A stretch of 54,813 nucleotides of DNA from Opitutus sp. GAS368 (GTDB lineage Bacteria > Verrucomicrobiota > Verrucomicrobiia > Opitutales > Opitutaceae). Positions 7,749 through 16,601 of the stretch are shown here, in pieces. How positions within the stretch are numbered: position 1 is the first letter of the stretch; every line of letters begins with the position of its first letter. The stretch is taken from the NCBI GenBank assembly GCA_945903545.1, contig CAMDOO010000010.1, positions 1-54,813 of the forward strand. The letters are read 5' to 3'. A program made the position numbers and the translations under genes. The notes beneath the pieces were generated by a model. It ran no database searches and had not been told where the DNA came from. It saw only the letters and a list, made by a program, of their open reading frames with translations.

Positions 7749-10235
7749 ATGGCCAAGTCCGAGAGTTCAAATCGAAACAAGAGCGATCCGCCCTTCCAGG
7801 CGGTCCGGGAACGACCCGATTGGCTAACCGCGGTCATCTGCTTCCTGCTCGGCACGTTGCTGCTGGTCGGCTTCGCGTTCTACAACCCGAACCAGACCTC
7901 TTATTTCACGACCAATCATTCCCCCGAGATCGGCCCCAACCCGGTCGGGATCTTTGGTTCCACCGCCAGTCTGTTCACGTTCTGGGTCTTCGGACTCAGC
8001 GGCTGGCTGCTGCCGTTTTCGCTGCTCTGGTTTTGCTACCTGGCGATGCGCCGGGCGCGCCGGCTGGCCGGAACCCGCTTCGCCTCGCTGCTGGTGGCGT
8101 TGGTCTGCGGCTCGGGGCTCGCGTCGCTCGCCGCGCCGATCCTCGGCTTTGCCCAGAGTGAATATTTCCCCAACGGCATTGGCGGATGGGTCGGCGAGTT
8201 CCTCTACGGAAAGCTCCTCAAGGACACGCTGGGCGAATTCGGCGCCGGCCTGATGCTCGGTGTCCTCTACGTTGCCTCGATCGTCTTCATCCTGACGGTC
8301 GATATCGGAGCCGAGTTCACCAAGATCGCCGAATGGATGCGCCTCCGCCGCAAGGCCCGGGAGGAACGCAAGGCCGCGCTCGCCGCCGCCCGGCTCGAAG
8401 CCCGCGAGGCCCAGTCCAAGGCCAAGCCCGCCTCCACCCCGGCCAAGCCCGCCGCCCCGGTCGCGCCCATCGGACCCACCGGCAACAAGCCCACCTTCGC
8501 CAAGCCGCCCGAGGAAACGTCCGCCAAGTCCGCCTTGCCCAAGACCCCCATCGAGCCGAAGCCGGCCCCGGAGCTCGAGACGAAGCTCACCCTCCCGGCC
8601 AAGCCCGCGCCCACCCCAAAGGTCGAGGTGGGCAAAACCGCCACGCCCCCGCCCAAGCTCGAGCTCAACATCGTCAAGCCCGAGGAACCCAAGAAGGCGG
8701 CCAAGGCCACCGTGCCGCAGAGCACCGACACCGACTACCAGTTCCCTCCACTCAAGCTGCTCAAGGAGCGGATCGCCCCCGCCGACAACTCCGAGGAGGA
8801 GCACCGCCGGAACGCCGAGAACCTCCTGCGCATCCTCCGCGAGTTCGGCGTCGAGGTCACCCTCGGCGAGATCCATGTCGGCCCCGTCATCACCCGCTAC
8901 GAGCTGATCCCCGCCGCCGGCGTGCGCGTCGAGAAGATCGCCGGCCTGGACAAAAACATCGCCCTTGGCATGCGCGCCCAGTCCGTACGCATCCTTGCCC
9001 CGATCCCCGGCAAGGCCGCCGTCGGCGTTGAGGTCCCGAACCAACACCCCACCCCCGTCGGCATGCGCGAGATCCTCGAGAGCGAGGATTGGGCCGGCGC
9101 CAAGTCCGACATCCCGATCGCCCTCGGCAAGGATGTCTCCGGCAAGCCGCTCGTCTCCGACCTCTCGAAGATGCCCCACTTGCTGATCGCCGGCGCCACC
9201 GGCTCCGGCAAGTCGGTTTGCATCAACTCCATCGTCGCCTCGATCCTCTACTCCAAGAGCCCGAAGGATCTCCGCCTGCTCATGGTCGACCCCAAGGTCG
9301 TCGAGCTGAAGATCTTCAATTCGCTCCCGCACATGCTCATCCCCGTGGTGACGGAGCCGAAGAAGGTTCCCGCCGCGCTCAAGTGGCTGCTCGGCGAGAT
9401 GGAGCAGCGCTACCAGCAGTTCGCCAAGGTCAACGTCCGCAACATCGCCGGCTTCAACGGCCGCAAAAAGTCCGCCGAGCCTCTCCCGCCAGTCACGCAG
9501 GGCGCCCTCACCGGCGTTGACCCGCTCGCCGACGAACTCGAGATCCCCGAGCGCCTGCCCTACATCGTCGCCATCGTCGACGAGCTCGCCGACCTCATGA
9601 TGGTCGCGCCCGCCGAGATCGAGACCAGCATCGCCCGCCTCGCCCAGCTCGCCCGCGCCGCCGGCATCCACCTCATCATCGCCACCCAGCGCCCGTCGGT
9701 GAACGTCATCACCGGCGTCATCAAGGCCAACCTCCCCTCGCGCATCGCCTTCCAGGTCGCGTCCCAGGTCGACTCCCGCACCATCCTCGACGGCAAGGGC
9801 GCCGAGACCCTCATCGGCCGCGGTGACATGCTCTTCTCACCGCCCGGCACCTCCCGCCTCGTCCGCGCCCAGGGCGCCTTCGTCTCCGACGAGGAGGTCC
9901 AGGCCCTCGTCGACTTCCTCAAGGTCAACGGCCCGCCGGTCTACGCCAACGACGTCCAGGCCCAGATCGATCGCGCCGCGAAGGAGGACGATCCCGATGC
10001 CGAGGACGGCGACGACAGCGATGGAGACATGGGCGACGACGAGGATCTCTACCGCCAAGCGCTCGAGGTCCTCAAGTCCACCCGCCGCGCCAGCACCTCG
10101 ATGATCCAGCGCCGCCTCCGCATCGGCTACAACCGCGCGGCCCGCATCATGGACCTGATGGAAGACAAGGGCATCGTCGGCCCGGAGAACGGCTCCAGCC
10201 CCCGCGAGATCCTGGCCGACCTGGATAAATTGTAG
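7749..10235 (+). CDS. ftsK: DNA translocase FtsK/SpoIIIE
   Basis: Septal, membrane-anchored, ATP-driven DNA pump that clears chromosome termini during division; 828 residues. The first 190 residues hold four membrane segments (first at about residues 24-44). A Lys/Ala/Pro-rich linker follows at about residues 210-320, then the alpha/beta motor. Walker A is GATGSGKS at residues 482-489 and Walker B is IVAIVDELADLMM near 610; TQRPSVNVITG follows. After an acidic stretch (DDPDAEDGDDSDGD) the C-terminal winged-helix gamma domain begins at LYRQALEVL and ends QRRLRIGYNRAARIMDLMEDKGIVG, which recognises KOPS-type DNA motifs. A ribosome-binding site AAGGAAGAG sits 8 bases before the ATG. The RodZ-like gene follows after a hairpin-filled gap. 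Confidence 0.97.
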   Translation: MAKSESSNRNKSDPPFQAVRERPDWLTAVICFLLGTLLLVGFAFYNPNQTSYFTTNHSPEIGPNPVGIFGSTASLFTFWVFGLSGWLLPFSLLWFCYLAMRRARRLAGTRFASLLVALVCGSGLASLAAPILGFAQSEYFPNGIGGWVGEFLYGKLLKDTLGEFGAGLMLGVLYVASIVFILTVDIGAEFTKIAEWMRLRRKAREERKAALAAARLEAREAQSKAKPASTPAKPAAPVAPIGPTGNKPTFAKPPEETSAKSALPKTPIEPKPAPELETKLTLPAKPAPTPKVEVGKTATPPPKLELNIVKPEEPKKAAKATVPQSTDTDYQFPPLKLLKERIAPADNSEEEHRRNAENLLRILREFGVEVTLGEIHVGPVITRYELIPAAGVRVEKIAGLDKNIALGMRAQSVRILAPIPGKAAVGVEVPNQHPTPVGMREILESEDWAGAKSDIPIALGKDVSGKPLVSDLSKMPHLLIAGATGSGKSVCINSIVASILYSKSPKDLRLLMVDPKVVELKIFNSLPHMLIPVVTEPKKVPAALKWLLGEMEQRYQQFAKVNVRNIAGFNGRKKSAEPLPPVTQGALTGVDPLADELEIPERLPYIVAIVDELADLMMVAPAEIETSIARLAQLARAAGIHLIIATQRPSVNVITGVIKANLPSRIAFQVASQVDSRTILDGKGAETLIGRGDMLFSPPGTSRLVRAQGAFVSDEEVQALVDFLKVNGPPVYANDVQAQIDRAAKEDDPDAEDGDDSDGDMGDDEDLYRQALEVLKSTRRASTSMIQRRLRIGYNRAARIMDLMEDKGIVGPENGSSPREILADLDKL

Positions 10236-10294
10236 GAGCCTGCTGAAGGCGATCCCGGCCGATTCCGCCCATTCACTCGTTCTCATTCTGATAC

Positions 10295-10346
10295 TCGTTC
10301 TCGTTCTCCCGATCTCATAGCCGATCCGGCCCGAGAACGAGAACGA
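10295..10346. repeat. CGTTCT inverted repeat between ftsK and the RodZ-like gene
   Basis: Perfect 14-base arms TCGTTCTCGTTCTC (10295-10308) and its complement (10333-10346) around a 24-base centre. The arms are tandem CGTTCT units. Just before it, 10233-10256 (GTAGGAGCCTGCTGAAGGCG) is a half copy of the GTAGGAGCC element seen complete at 35318-35372. Confidence 0.8.
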
Positions 10347-10395
10347 TTAAGAGAAAGATTGCCGGCGCCCCATCCCACCCCTAACTGAATCGCAC

Positions 10396-11232
10396 ATGCA
10401 GACCATCGGAGAACGCCTTGAGGAAGCGAGAAAGCGCAAGGGCATCTCCATCCGCGAAGCGGCGGAAGCCACCAAGATCCGCGGCGACTACCTGCAGAAG
10501 TTCGAGAGCAACCAGTTCGACATCAATCTGGCCGAGATCTACGTCCGCGGTTTCCTGCGGGGCTACGCGCAGTTCCTGAAGCTGCCGGCCGACAAGATCA
10601 TCAACGACCTCAACGGGCTCGGGTTCGGCGCCCACCCGAAGACCCCCAGCCGCGAGGTGTACGGCCGCATGGACCTTTCGGTCGCCACCGCCGAAGAGAT
10701 CGCCGCCTCCGCGAAGGAGGCCGGCGAAAGCGAGAGCAGCGCCGAGGACGGCGCCACGGTGCGCCGCACCGCCCCGGCCTTCAACCGCCCCGCCGGCAGC
10801 GGCATGCCGCCCGGACCGTGGATCAACCCCAATCTCGTGATCAAGGGCGGCATCGCCCTCGTGGTCATCGTCATCCTTTTCCTGATCACCTACTGCAGCG
10901 GCGTGCTGTCCAGCGGCAAGAAGCCCGCGGAAACGCCCGCGGCACCCAAGGCGCCGGCCGCCCAGGTCGACACCGAGAAGACCATCCGGCTCGTCGCCCT
11001 CCAGACCGTGCGCGTGCAGGTCAACGAGCGGAACGCGGATGGCACCGATGGGCCCATCATACTCGGCAACACCGAGCTGCGCACCGGCGACAGCCGTGTC
11101 GTGCCTTGGAAGACGGCGCTGAACATCACCGCCTCCGAGGGCGCCAACCTCGTGTTGGAGGTTGATGGCGCCCGCTATCCCGTTGGGTTCACCGGGTACA
11201 AGCAGGGATTCGTGAACGCTCCCGGCCGCTGA
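10396..11232 (+). CDS. rodZ: RodZ-like membrane protein with N-terminal helix-turn-helix
   Basis: A 278-residue bitopic protein resembling RodZ, which links the MreB cytoskeleton to the wall-elongation machinery. Residues 1-75 form an HTH_25-type domain (TIGERLEEARKRKGISIREA, then KIRGDYLQKFESNQF and EIYVRGFLRGYAQFLKL), the MreB-binding module. A variable Ser/Glu/Ala linker precedes one membrane helix at about residues 155-178 (IKGGIALVVIVILFLITYC). The outer part (residues 190-278) resembles the DUF4115 beta domain and ends VGFTGYKQGFVNAPGR. It follows ftsK on the same strand, consistent with a cell-shape or division role. It could instead be a more general HTH-membrane protein; no DNA-binding role is implied by the family. 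Confidence 0.8.
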   Translation: MQTIGERLEEARKRKGISIREAAEATKIRGDYLQKFESNQFDINLAEIYVRGFLRGYAQFLKLPADKIINDLNGLGFGAHPKTPSREVYGRMDLSVATAEEIAASAKEAGESESSAEDGATVRRTAPAFNRPAGSGMPPGPWINPNLVIKGGIALVVIVILFLITYCSGVLSSGKKPAETPAAPKAPAAQVDTEKTIRLVALQTVRVQVNERNADGTDGPIILGNTELRTGDSRVVPWKTALNITASEGANLVLEVDGARYPVGFTGYKQGFVNAPGR

Positions 11233-11250
11233 GCGGGCCCGGTTCCCGCG

Positions 11251-11277
11251 GTAGGGCTGGCTCGACGAGCCGGCCCC
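11251..11277. repeat. GTAGGG hairpin element, copy 1
   Basis: GTAGGG is followed by a 10-base stem, GGCTGGCTCG/CGAGCCGGCC (one mismatch), around a single A. Two further copies, at 22700-22726 and 35700-35726, keep the stem with compensating base changes and are oriented the other way (stem then CCCTACC). Confidence 0.75.
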
Positions 11278-11302
11278 GATTAATCCTCCAACGTTTGGCA
11301 CC

Positions 11303-11391
11303 CAGAGACACGGAGGTCACAGAACCCAAACCTTGGCTTTGGTGGTTCGGATTCCAAATCACTGCCGGACTCTGTACTCTCGGTGTCTCTG
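11303..11391. repeat. CAGAGACAC inverted repeat
   Basis: Arms CAGAGACACGGAG (11303-11315) and CTCGGTGTCTCTG (11379-11391) match at 12 of 13 positions. The same CAGAG/CTCTGTG theme recurs at 27789-27908. It lies after the RodZ-like gene and before the converging coiled-coil gene. Confidence 0.7.
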
Positions 11392-11458
11392 TGTGAGAAG
11401 AGCCGATGGTTTGAAAATCATCTCGGTCGCCTCGTCGAGGCACCCCTGCCCCTGGCGA

Positions 11459-12064
11459 TCACTGCAAACCCACCGGCGGACCCAGGATCTCGCGCAAGAC
11501 GATTGCCTGACGCATCTGCTGCGGCTGACGCAATTGGTGCAGCCAAGCTGACCGCACGTTCGCGGCGGTCACGGCCGCGGCGGACTCGGCGGCGCGCAGG
11601 GCCAGGACCTGGCGGTGGTGCGCGTCGTGCTCGCTTTTGACCAGGGCTTCCTCCTCGGATTCCAGCCGGCGGGTCTGTTCCTGCAGCGCGAGCGAACGGG
11701 AACGCGCGGCGGCTTCCTCGCGGGCCCGGACCTGCGCCAGCTTCGCCTCGAGCCGGTCGCGCAACGAGGGTGAGATCTCGCGCGCAGCCGGGCGCGGCGC
11801 AATCACCGGCGGCGCCGGTTGCGTCCAGACCTCGCCGGCCGGCTCGGGGGCGGGCGCCGGCACGGCCTGCCCGCGCCGCTCGGCGATCTTGCGGCGGATC
11901 TCCTCCTGGATGCGGCGCGTCTGGTCGTGCTCCCCGGTCACGGTCGACGATGGATCCTCGGTTTCACCGTCGATGCTGCCGCCCTTCTTGCGCTGGTTCA
12001 GCCACGCCGCGAGCGCGCCGGCGATGACGATGACGATCTGCAGGTTGTCGAGGATCCAGTTCAT
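11459..12064 (-). CDS. Small membrane-anchored coiled-coil protein downstream of floA
   Basis: I do not recognise a named family. The 201-residue protein has one N-terminal membrane segment (about residues 7-22, LQIVIVIAGALAAWL) and a basic stop NQRKKG. A charged linker follows, with EEIRRKIAERRGQ and a Pro/Ala stretch. A long predicted coiled coil spans about residues 100-165 (LRDRLEAKLAQVRAREEAAA and onward). The C-terminus ends QAIVLREILGPPVGLQ, which looks like a conserved short motif. It is the last gene of the leftward run nfeD-nfeD-floA, separated from floA by an inverted repeat, so a role in the flotillin microdomain is plausible but inferred from position only. Confidence 0.75.
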   Translation of the reverse strand: MNWILDNLQIVIVIAGALAAWLNQRKKGGSIDGETEDPSSTVTGEHDQTRRIQEEIRRKIAERRGQAVPAPAPEPAGEVWTQPAPPVIAPRPAAREISPSLRDRLEAKLAQVRAREEAAARSRSLALQEQTRRLESEEEALVKSEHDAHHRQVLALRAAESAAAVTAANVRSAWLHQLRQPQQMRQAIVLREILGPPVGLQ

Positions 12065-12082
12065 GGATGCGGGGGAGATCCG

Positions 12083-12197
12083 GTTTTAACCGCGAATGGA
12101 CGCGAATTCACGCGAATGAAAACAGAAGATACTTGGACAGGAGCGGCGGACTCTACGCCGAGATTCGTGCCCATTGGCGTCCATGCGCGGTTAAAAC
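12083..12197. repeat. Inverted repeat GTTTTAACCGCG...CGCGGTTAAAAC
   Basis: Arms of about 21 bases (GTTTTAACCGCGAATGGACG at 12083-12103; its complement at 12176-12197) match at all but one or two positions. The left arm continues with tandem CGCGAATTCACGCGAATG. It fills the gap between floA and the downstream coiled-coil gene. Confidence 0.85.
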
Positions 12198-12209
12198 GAG
12201 CCGGGTGGA

Positions 12210-13214
12210 TTATTTCTTCCCCTCGGGCTGGGCGATGGATTCCCGCATGGAGGTGTCGGCCTGCACGTTCTGCATCTTGTAGTAGTCCATCACGCCCAGC
12301 CGGCCGCTGCGGAACGCCTCGGCCATCGCGAGCGGCACCTGGGCCTGCGCCTCGACGACCTTCGCCTGCATCTCCTGCACGCGGGCCCGCATTTCCTGCT
12401 CCACGGCCACGGCGGCCGCACGCCGGATTTCCGCCTGCGCCTGCGCGATGCTCTTGTTCGCCTCGGCCTGCGCTTCCTGCAGCTTGGCGCCGACGTTCTC
12501 GCCGACGTCCACGTCGGCGATGTCGATCGAGAGGATTTCAAAGGCCGAGCCCACGTCGAGGCCGCGCGCGAGCACGGTCTTCGAGATCGAGTCCGGCGAC
12601 TCCAGCACGATCTTGTAACTCTCGGCCGAACCGATGGTGGAGACGATGCCCTCGCCGACGCGGGCAATGATGGTGTCCTCCTTGGCGCCGCCCACGAAGC
12701 GGTCGAGGTGGGTGCGCACCGTCACGCGGGCCTTCACCTTCACCTGGATGCCGTCCTTGGCCACGCCATCAATGGTCGTGCGGCCGCTCTCGGGGTTCGG
12801 GCAATCGATGACCTTGGGGTCGACCGAGGTGCGCACCGCCTCCAGCACGCTCTTATTCGAGCCCTTGGTCGCGAGGTCGATGGCGCAGGCGCGGTCCCAG
12901 TTGAGTTCGATGCCGGCCTTCTGCGCGGCCACCAGCGCCTGGACGGTTGGGACGACGTTGCCGCCGGCCAGGAAGTGGGCCGAGATCTTGTCGGTCGAAA
13001 CCTCGATGCCGGCCTTCACGGCGGTGATGCGCGCGTCGACCACGAGGCTGTAGGGCACGCCGCCGAGGCGCATGCCGAGGAGGTTGAGGACCGAGACCGG
13101 GGCGCCGTTGAGGCGGGCCTTCAGCCACGTGCCCACGAAGGAGAGGAACACGCCGGCGAAGATCAGGACGGCGATCACCACCGGGATAATTACGATGAGG
13201 GACGGGTTGTTCAT
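12210..13214 (-). CDS. floA: Flotillin-like protein FloA
   Basis: Membrane scaffold of bacterial functional microdomains (lipid rafts); 334 residues, the usual FloA length. The N-terminal hairpin-type membrane segment is at about residues 6-30 ([19 protein letters not shown]). Then comes the SPFH region with family blocks [38 protein letters not shown] and [20 protein letters not shown]. The Ala/Glu-rich coiled part follows ([20 protein letters not shown]) and ends in [20 protein letters not shown], all typical of FloA/YqfA. It is transcribed after two nfeD genes, the standard partners of flotillins, so the three gene products likely act together at the inner membrane. Confidence 0.96.
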   Translation of the reverse strand: MNNPSLIVIIPVVIAVLIFAGVFLSFVGTWLKARLNGAPVSVLNLLGMRLGGVPYSLVVDARITAVKAGIEVSTDKISAHFLAGGNVVPTVQALVAAQKAGIELNWDRACAIDLATKGSNKSVLEAVRTSVDPKVIDCPNPESGRTTIDGVAKDGIQVKVKARVTVRTHLDRFVGGAKEDTIIARVGEGIVSTIGSAESYKIVLESPDSISKTVLARGLDVGSAFEILSIDIADVDVGENVGAKLQEAQAEANKSIAQAQAEIRRAAAVAVEQEMRARVQEMQAKVVEAQAQVPLAMAEAFRSGRLGVMDYYKMQNVQADTSMRESIAQPEGKK

Positions 13215-13230
13215 GGAGTTGGGAAGAGGA

Positions 13231-13698
13231 TCAGGACTTTTTAACGATGAGACGGAAATTGTCGACGCCCACGACGTGGAGCGCGGTGCCCTTCTCGGCG
13301 AGCCCGCTCTGGCAGAACGCCTCGTAGCGGCGCCCGTCCACGATCACCAGGCCGCTGGGAGCGAGCGTCGTCTCGGCCGCGGCGGGCCGGCCCACGACCT
13401 CGGCCGCCACGGCCGGGAGAGGCTGACTGGTGCCGCTGACCGTCGACTGCACCACCAGCCCGCGGCCAAAGCGCGACTTCGGCAGCCAGACCAGCTCAAG
13501 GTAAACGGCCACCGCCAGCAGCCCGGTGGCCGCGCCACCGGAGAGCATCGCTCCCACAAAACCAAAATCGCGGTAGGCCAGCACCGTCGCCGCGAGCATC
13601 GTCAGCCCGCCCAGGATGGCGAGCAGTAGTCCCGAGATGAAGAGGTCGGCCGCGAGCATCACGATGCCGACCAGGAAAAGTGTCAGGATCAGCGTCAT
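13231..13698 (-). CDS. nfeD: Short NfeD-like membrane protein
   Basis: A 155-residue NfeD-type protein with three or four N-terminal membrane segments ([20 protein letters not shown], then two more up to about residue 75). A C-terminal small beta-barrel OB-fold domain follows ([31 protein letters not shown] and the end [14 protein letters not shown]). Its start overlaps the stop of the long nfeD by 4 bases (ATGA), so the two are translationally coupled; floA follows 16 bases later. In known systems NfeD proteins assist flotillin assembly. Confidence 0.88.
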   Translation of the reverse strand: MTLILTLFLVGIVMLAADLFISGLLLAILGGLTMLAATVLAYRDFGFVGAMLSGGAATGLLAVAVYLELVWLPKSRFGRGLVVQSTVSGTSQPLPAVAAEVVGRPAAAETTLAPSGLVIVDGRRYEAFCQSGLAEKGTALHVVGVDNFRLIVKKS

Positions 13699-15116
13699 GC
13701 GTCAGCCTTTTCCACCAGCAGGCCGAAGTCCGTCCGCCCGCGCACCACGATCGCCTCGCCCGGCTGGATCGCTCCGAGGGCCGTGCTGGCCTCATAGCGC
13801 CGGCCATCCACCTCGACCTGGCCGCCCGGCCGCAGGGCCGCCACCGCCACGCCGCGCCGGCCCACGAGCCCGGCCAGACCGGCCGCACCCTCGGGGGCGC
13901 CGCCGGACGATTGCGCCGAGCCACCCACCGCGGACTGCACCACCATGCGGTCCCACACCCAGCCCTGTGGCAAATACCGCGCCAGGACCAGCACGAGGAC
14001 GGCCGCAACCAGCAGGCCGATTCCCAGATTAGCCATCGGCCCCACAAACGCATCGCCCGACCATGCCACGCTGATCGGCTCGTTCGGCCACAGGTCGGCC
14101 ATCGACCAGACGAGCGAGCCCAGCATCAGCGCGATGCCGGTCACCGCCATCACAATCACCCCCGGGAAGAAAAAGATCTCCACCGCCACCAGCAGCACCC
14201 CGACAATGAAGACCAGGATCGGCTCATGCCCGGACAGTCCCGCGGCGTAATTACCGAGGAAAACGAGGGAGAGCAGCACGATGCCGCTCGCCCCGAACAC
14301 GCCGAAGCCCGGGGTCTTGAACTCAATGTAGATCGCCACCAGGCCCAGGCCGAGCAGGAGCGCGGACACCCGCTGCAGCCACTTCGCGAAGTTCTCCGAC
14401 CACGTCTCCTCGAGGGTCGTGACGGTGAAGGTCCGGCTGCCGAAGCGCTGCTTCAGCAGGGCGTCGACATTTTCCGCGATCCCCGCCGAGAGGAGCGCCT
14501 GCGGCGGGGTGCCGTAAAACTTGCCGGCCTCCGTCGCGGTCAGGGAAAGCAACTCGCCCTTTCCCTTCAGCAACTCGCCATCGATCTTCAGCTCCAAGTC
14601 GGAGTCGATCATCGCCGAGATCACCTGGCCCCGATATCCCTTGTCCTCGGAGATGGCCCGAACCCGCGCCCGCAGGTAGCTCGTGACCTTCTGCTTCATC
14701 GTGGCGTCGACATCCTGCCCGGTGGCCTGCACCGGGGCCGCGGCGCCGATCACTCCCTGGGGCGAAAACCAGATCTCGTCGGTGGTGGCGGAAATGAACG
14801 CCCCGGCCGAAATCGCCTCGTCGTTGACGTAGGTGATCGTTTTGCCCGGGAACTTGGCGATCGCCTCCATCATCTCAAACGTGACATCGAGCGCGCCGCC
14901 CGGGGTCTTGAGGTCGAGCACCACGGTGTCCGCCCCGTCGCTGATGGCCTGCTTCAGCCCGCGGCGAAGGATGTAGAACATCGGCTCGGCCACCTCGTCC
15001 CGTAGCGGGATCACGACCACGCGCGCTGGACCGGTGGCCGCAACCGGCGCCTCCGTGGCCGCCCGCAGGGGCAGCGACAGCAAGGCCAGGAACGCGAGCA
15101 GCAGAGGTCGAATCAC
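13695..15116 (-). CDS. nfeD: Long NfeD-type membrane serine protease (ClpP-class)
   Basis: A 473-residue membrane protease of the NfeD1b kind. A Sec signal (MIRPLLLAFLALLSLPLRA) precedes the periplasmic ClpP-like domain: VVVIPLRDEVAEPMFYILRR, then DTVVLDLKTPGGALD, then the nucleophile block DEAISAGAFISATTDEIW (candidate Ser in the SAGA turn) and the candidate lysine region EDKGYRGQVISAMIDSD. About four or five membrane segments follow (roughly residues 245-390), and a C-terminal OB-fold ([17 protein letters not shown]). It heads the operon nfeD-nfeD-floA. By homology it may cleave stomatin- or flotillin-type proteins; this is not shown by sequence alone. Confidence 0.92.
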   Translation of the reverse strand: MIRPLLLAFLALLSLPLRAATEAPVAATGPARVVVIPLRDEVAEPMFYILRRGLKQAISDGADTVVLDLKTPGGALDVTFEMMEAIAKFPGKTITYVNDEAISAGAFISATTDEIWFSPQGVIGAAAPVQATGQDVDATMKQKVTSYLRARVRAISEDKGYRGQVISAMIDSDLELKIDGELLKGKGELLSLTATEAGKFYGTPPQALLSAGIAENVDALLKQRFGSRTFTVTTLEETWSENFAKWLQRVSALLLGLGLVAIYIEFKTPGFGVFGASGIVLLSLVFLGNYAAGLSGHEPILVFIVGVLLVAVEIFFFPGVIVMAVTGIALMLGSLVWSMADLWPNEPISVAWSGDAFVGPMANLGIGLLVAAVLVLVLARYLPQGWVWDRMVVQSAVGGSAQSSGGAPEGAAGLAGLVGRRGVAVAALRPGGQVEVDGRRYEASTALGAIQPGEAIVVRGRTDFGLLVEKADA

Positions 15117-15222
15117 GGCGGCAACCTAAGGCTCCGCCCGCTCCTAGCAAGCATCCCGCAACGGTAATCGGACCGGGGTCTTTCCAAAAAATCCGCCACC
15201 CTCCAGCGTTCCCAGGGAGGGA

Positions 15223-15243
15223 ATGTCATCTAATAGATGACAT
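15223..15243. repeat. TCAT-N-ATGA palindromic element, copy 2
   Basis: Perfect palindrome with 10-base arms ATGTCATCTA and TAGATGACAT around a single A. It is identical over all 21 bases to the element at 21926-21946. It lies in the divergent region between the nfeD operon and the aldose-epimerase-like gene. Confidence 0.85.
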
Positions 15244-15281
15244 CCACCACGGGCCGCGGCCGCCTCGCATTCCAAAGCGAG

Positions 15282-15300
15282 TGTCATCCATTAAATGACA
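15282..15300. repeat. TCAT-N-ATGA palindromic element, degenerate copy 3
   Basis: TGTCAT-CCATTAA-ATGACA, a 6-base-arm variant of copy 2, spaced 59 bases from it start to start. The loop reads as a variant of the reverse complement of the copy 1 loop region. Downstream, 15345-15360 carries GATTCA-GCGG-TGAATC, a smaller inverted repeat 17 bases before the next gene. Confidence 0.6.
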
Positions 15301-15376
15301 TGCATTCCGGGGCGACGAACGCCGCCACCCGCCAGTATTTCATGGATTCAGCGGTGAATCGCGCTAGCAACGGGGC

Positions 15377-16297
15377 GTGGAAAAAATTCCGTACCTCGGC
15401 GCGACGCTGCTTCGCTGGACAGTGGGCAAGTCCACCTTCCTTGCCCTGCCCGAGCGGGGGGCGCGCCTGATGAACTGGAACCTCGTCCTCGGCGACGGCT
15501 CGGTGCGCGACATCCTGTACTGGCCGGAGCTCGGCTCGCTCGACGGGTTCACCAAGGTCCGCGGCGGCAACCCGATCCTGTTCCCCTTCGCGGGGCGCTC
15601 TTTCGACGGCGCCGACATCCATCACTGGCGCGCCGCCGACGGCGTGCGCCGCCCGATGCCGATGCACGGGCTCGCCCGACAGGGCACGTTCACGCTCAGC
15701 CGCTGCGACGGGCGGGGCTTCGCCGCCCGGTTCCAGCCGGACGAGGAAGCGCGCGCCGCCTACCCGTTCGACTACGAGTTCACGGTGACCTACCGCTTCG
15801 AGCCGCTCGCCTTCACGTGCGAGTTCACGCTGCAAAACCTCGGCACCGCCCCCATCCCGTGGTCCCCGGGCCACCATTTCTATTTCACGGTGCCCTGGAG
15901 CGAGGGCGCCAGCCGCTCCGACTACCTCATCCGCGTGCCCGGGACGCAGCACCTGCGCCAGGACGCCACCGGCGAACTCGCGCCCGCCCCGGGCCCGGCG
16001 GCCAACGCCACCCTGGCCGACCCGAACCTGCTCGACCTGCTCCACACCGGGCTGCGCGGCAACGAGGCCGTGTTCGGCGAGCAGGGCCGGCCGGGCGACA
16101 TCAGCATCCAGCTCGGCACCGCGAAGAAACCCGCCGCCGACTCCACCTTCGTGACCTGGACCGAAAAGGCCGAATCGCCCTTCTACTGTGTCGAGCCGTG
16201 GATGGGACTCCCCGGTGCCGCCGCCCACGGGCGCGGCCTTCAGCAGGTGCCGCCCGGCCAGATCCGGAATTTCGTGGTGACCGTGGCGGTGCGCTGA
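15377..16297 (+). CDS. Aldose 1-epimerase-like protein (galactose mutarotase fold)
   Basis: A 306-residue cytosolic protein of the aldose epimerase superfamily, which interconverts alpha and beta anomers of sugars or hexose 6-phosphates. Family blocks are RGGNPILFPFAGRSFDG, then MPMHGLARQGTF (the conserved NxHG/HG region with catalytic His), WSPGHHFYFTVPW (second conserved His) and the C-terminal FYCVEPWMGLPGAAAHGRGL, which carries the conserved Glu general base. The start is a GTG (MEKIPYLGATLL). Two palindromic elements lie upstream. The exact sugar is unknown; it may be a hexose-6-phosphate mutarotase-like enzyme. Confidence 0.85.
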   Translation: MEKIPYLGATLLRWTVGKSTFLALPERGARLMNWNLVLGDGSVRDILYWPELGSLDGFTKVRGGNPILFPFAGRSFDGADIHHWRAADGVRRPMPMHGLARQGTFTLSRCDGRGFAARFQPDEEARAAYPFDYEFTVTYRFEPLAFTCEFTLQNLGTAPIPWSPGHHFYFTVPWSEGASRSDYLIRVPGTQHLRQDATGELAPAPGPAANATLADPNLLDLLHTGLRGNEAVFGEQGRPGDISIQLGTAKKPAADSTFVTWTEKAESPFYCVEPWMGLPGAAAHGRGLQQVPPGQIRNFVVTVAVR

Positions 16298-16306
16298 TCC
16301 CGGAGT

Positions 16307-16494
16307 TTTTAACCACGGATTTCTCGGATCACACGGATTCGAACCCCGGAAAACCGGATTTGTTTTCACAGGAGGACACGGAAGACCTGGAGAATGCCCG
16401 GAATCCGATCCCCTTTGCCTCCGCGCCCTCCTGTAAAACAGGTTAGAATGTTCGAGGTTTGAATCCGTGTGATCCGTGCAATCCGTGGTCAAAA
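16307..16494. repeat. Long nested inverted repeat (ACCACGGAT ... ATCCGTGGT)
   Basis: The outer arms are AACCACGGATTTCTCGGAT and onward to 16354, and the complementary ATCCGTGTGATCCGTGC and onward (16456-16494), built of tandem CACGGAT units. Nested inside is a second pair, TTCACAGGAGGACACGGA and its complement CTCCGCGCCCTCCTGTAAAA. The whole would fold as one hairpin of about 190 nucleotides between the epimerase-like gene and tatA. Confidence 0.85.
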
Positions 16495-16601
16495 GGCTCG
16501 TTCTGTGGCTTGGATGGAGCCTGAGGATTCTGACACCGCCGATATTTGGCCGAGAAATTTTGCCGTTACATCCCCGGCGGTTTCGCGCCATGAAGTGACC
16601 C

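Noticed and set aside
7824-9671. A 615-codon open frame on the strand opposite ftsK
   Set aside because: It mirrors the codon pattern of a clear ftsK gene; the predicted protein is a Gly/Asp/Arg/Leu-rich string with no family features. Similar long antisense frames occur opposite the TonB receptor, the propeller and the glycosyltransferase genes.
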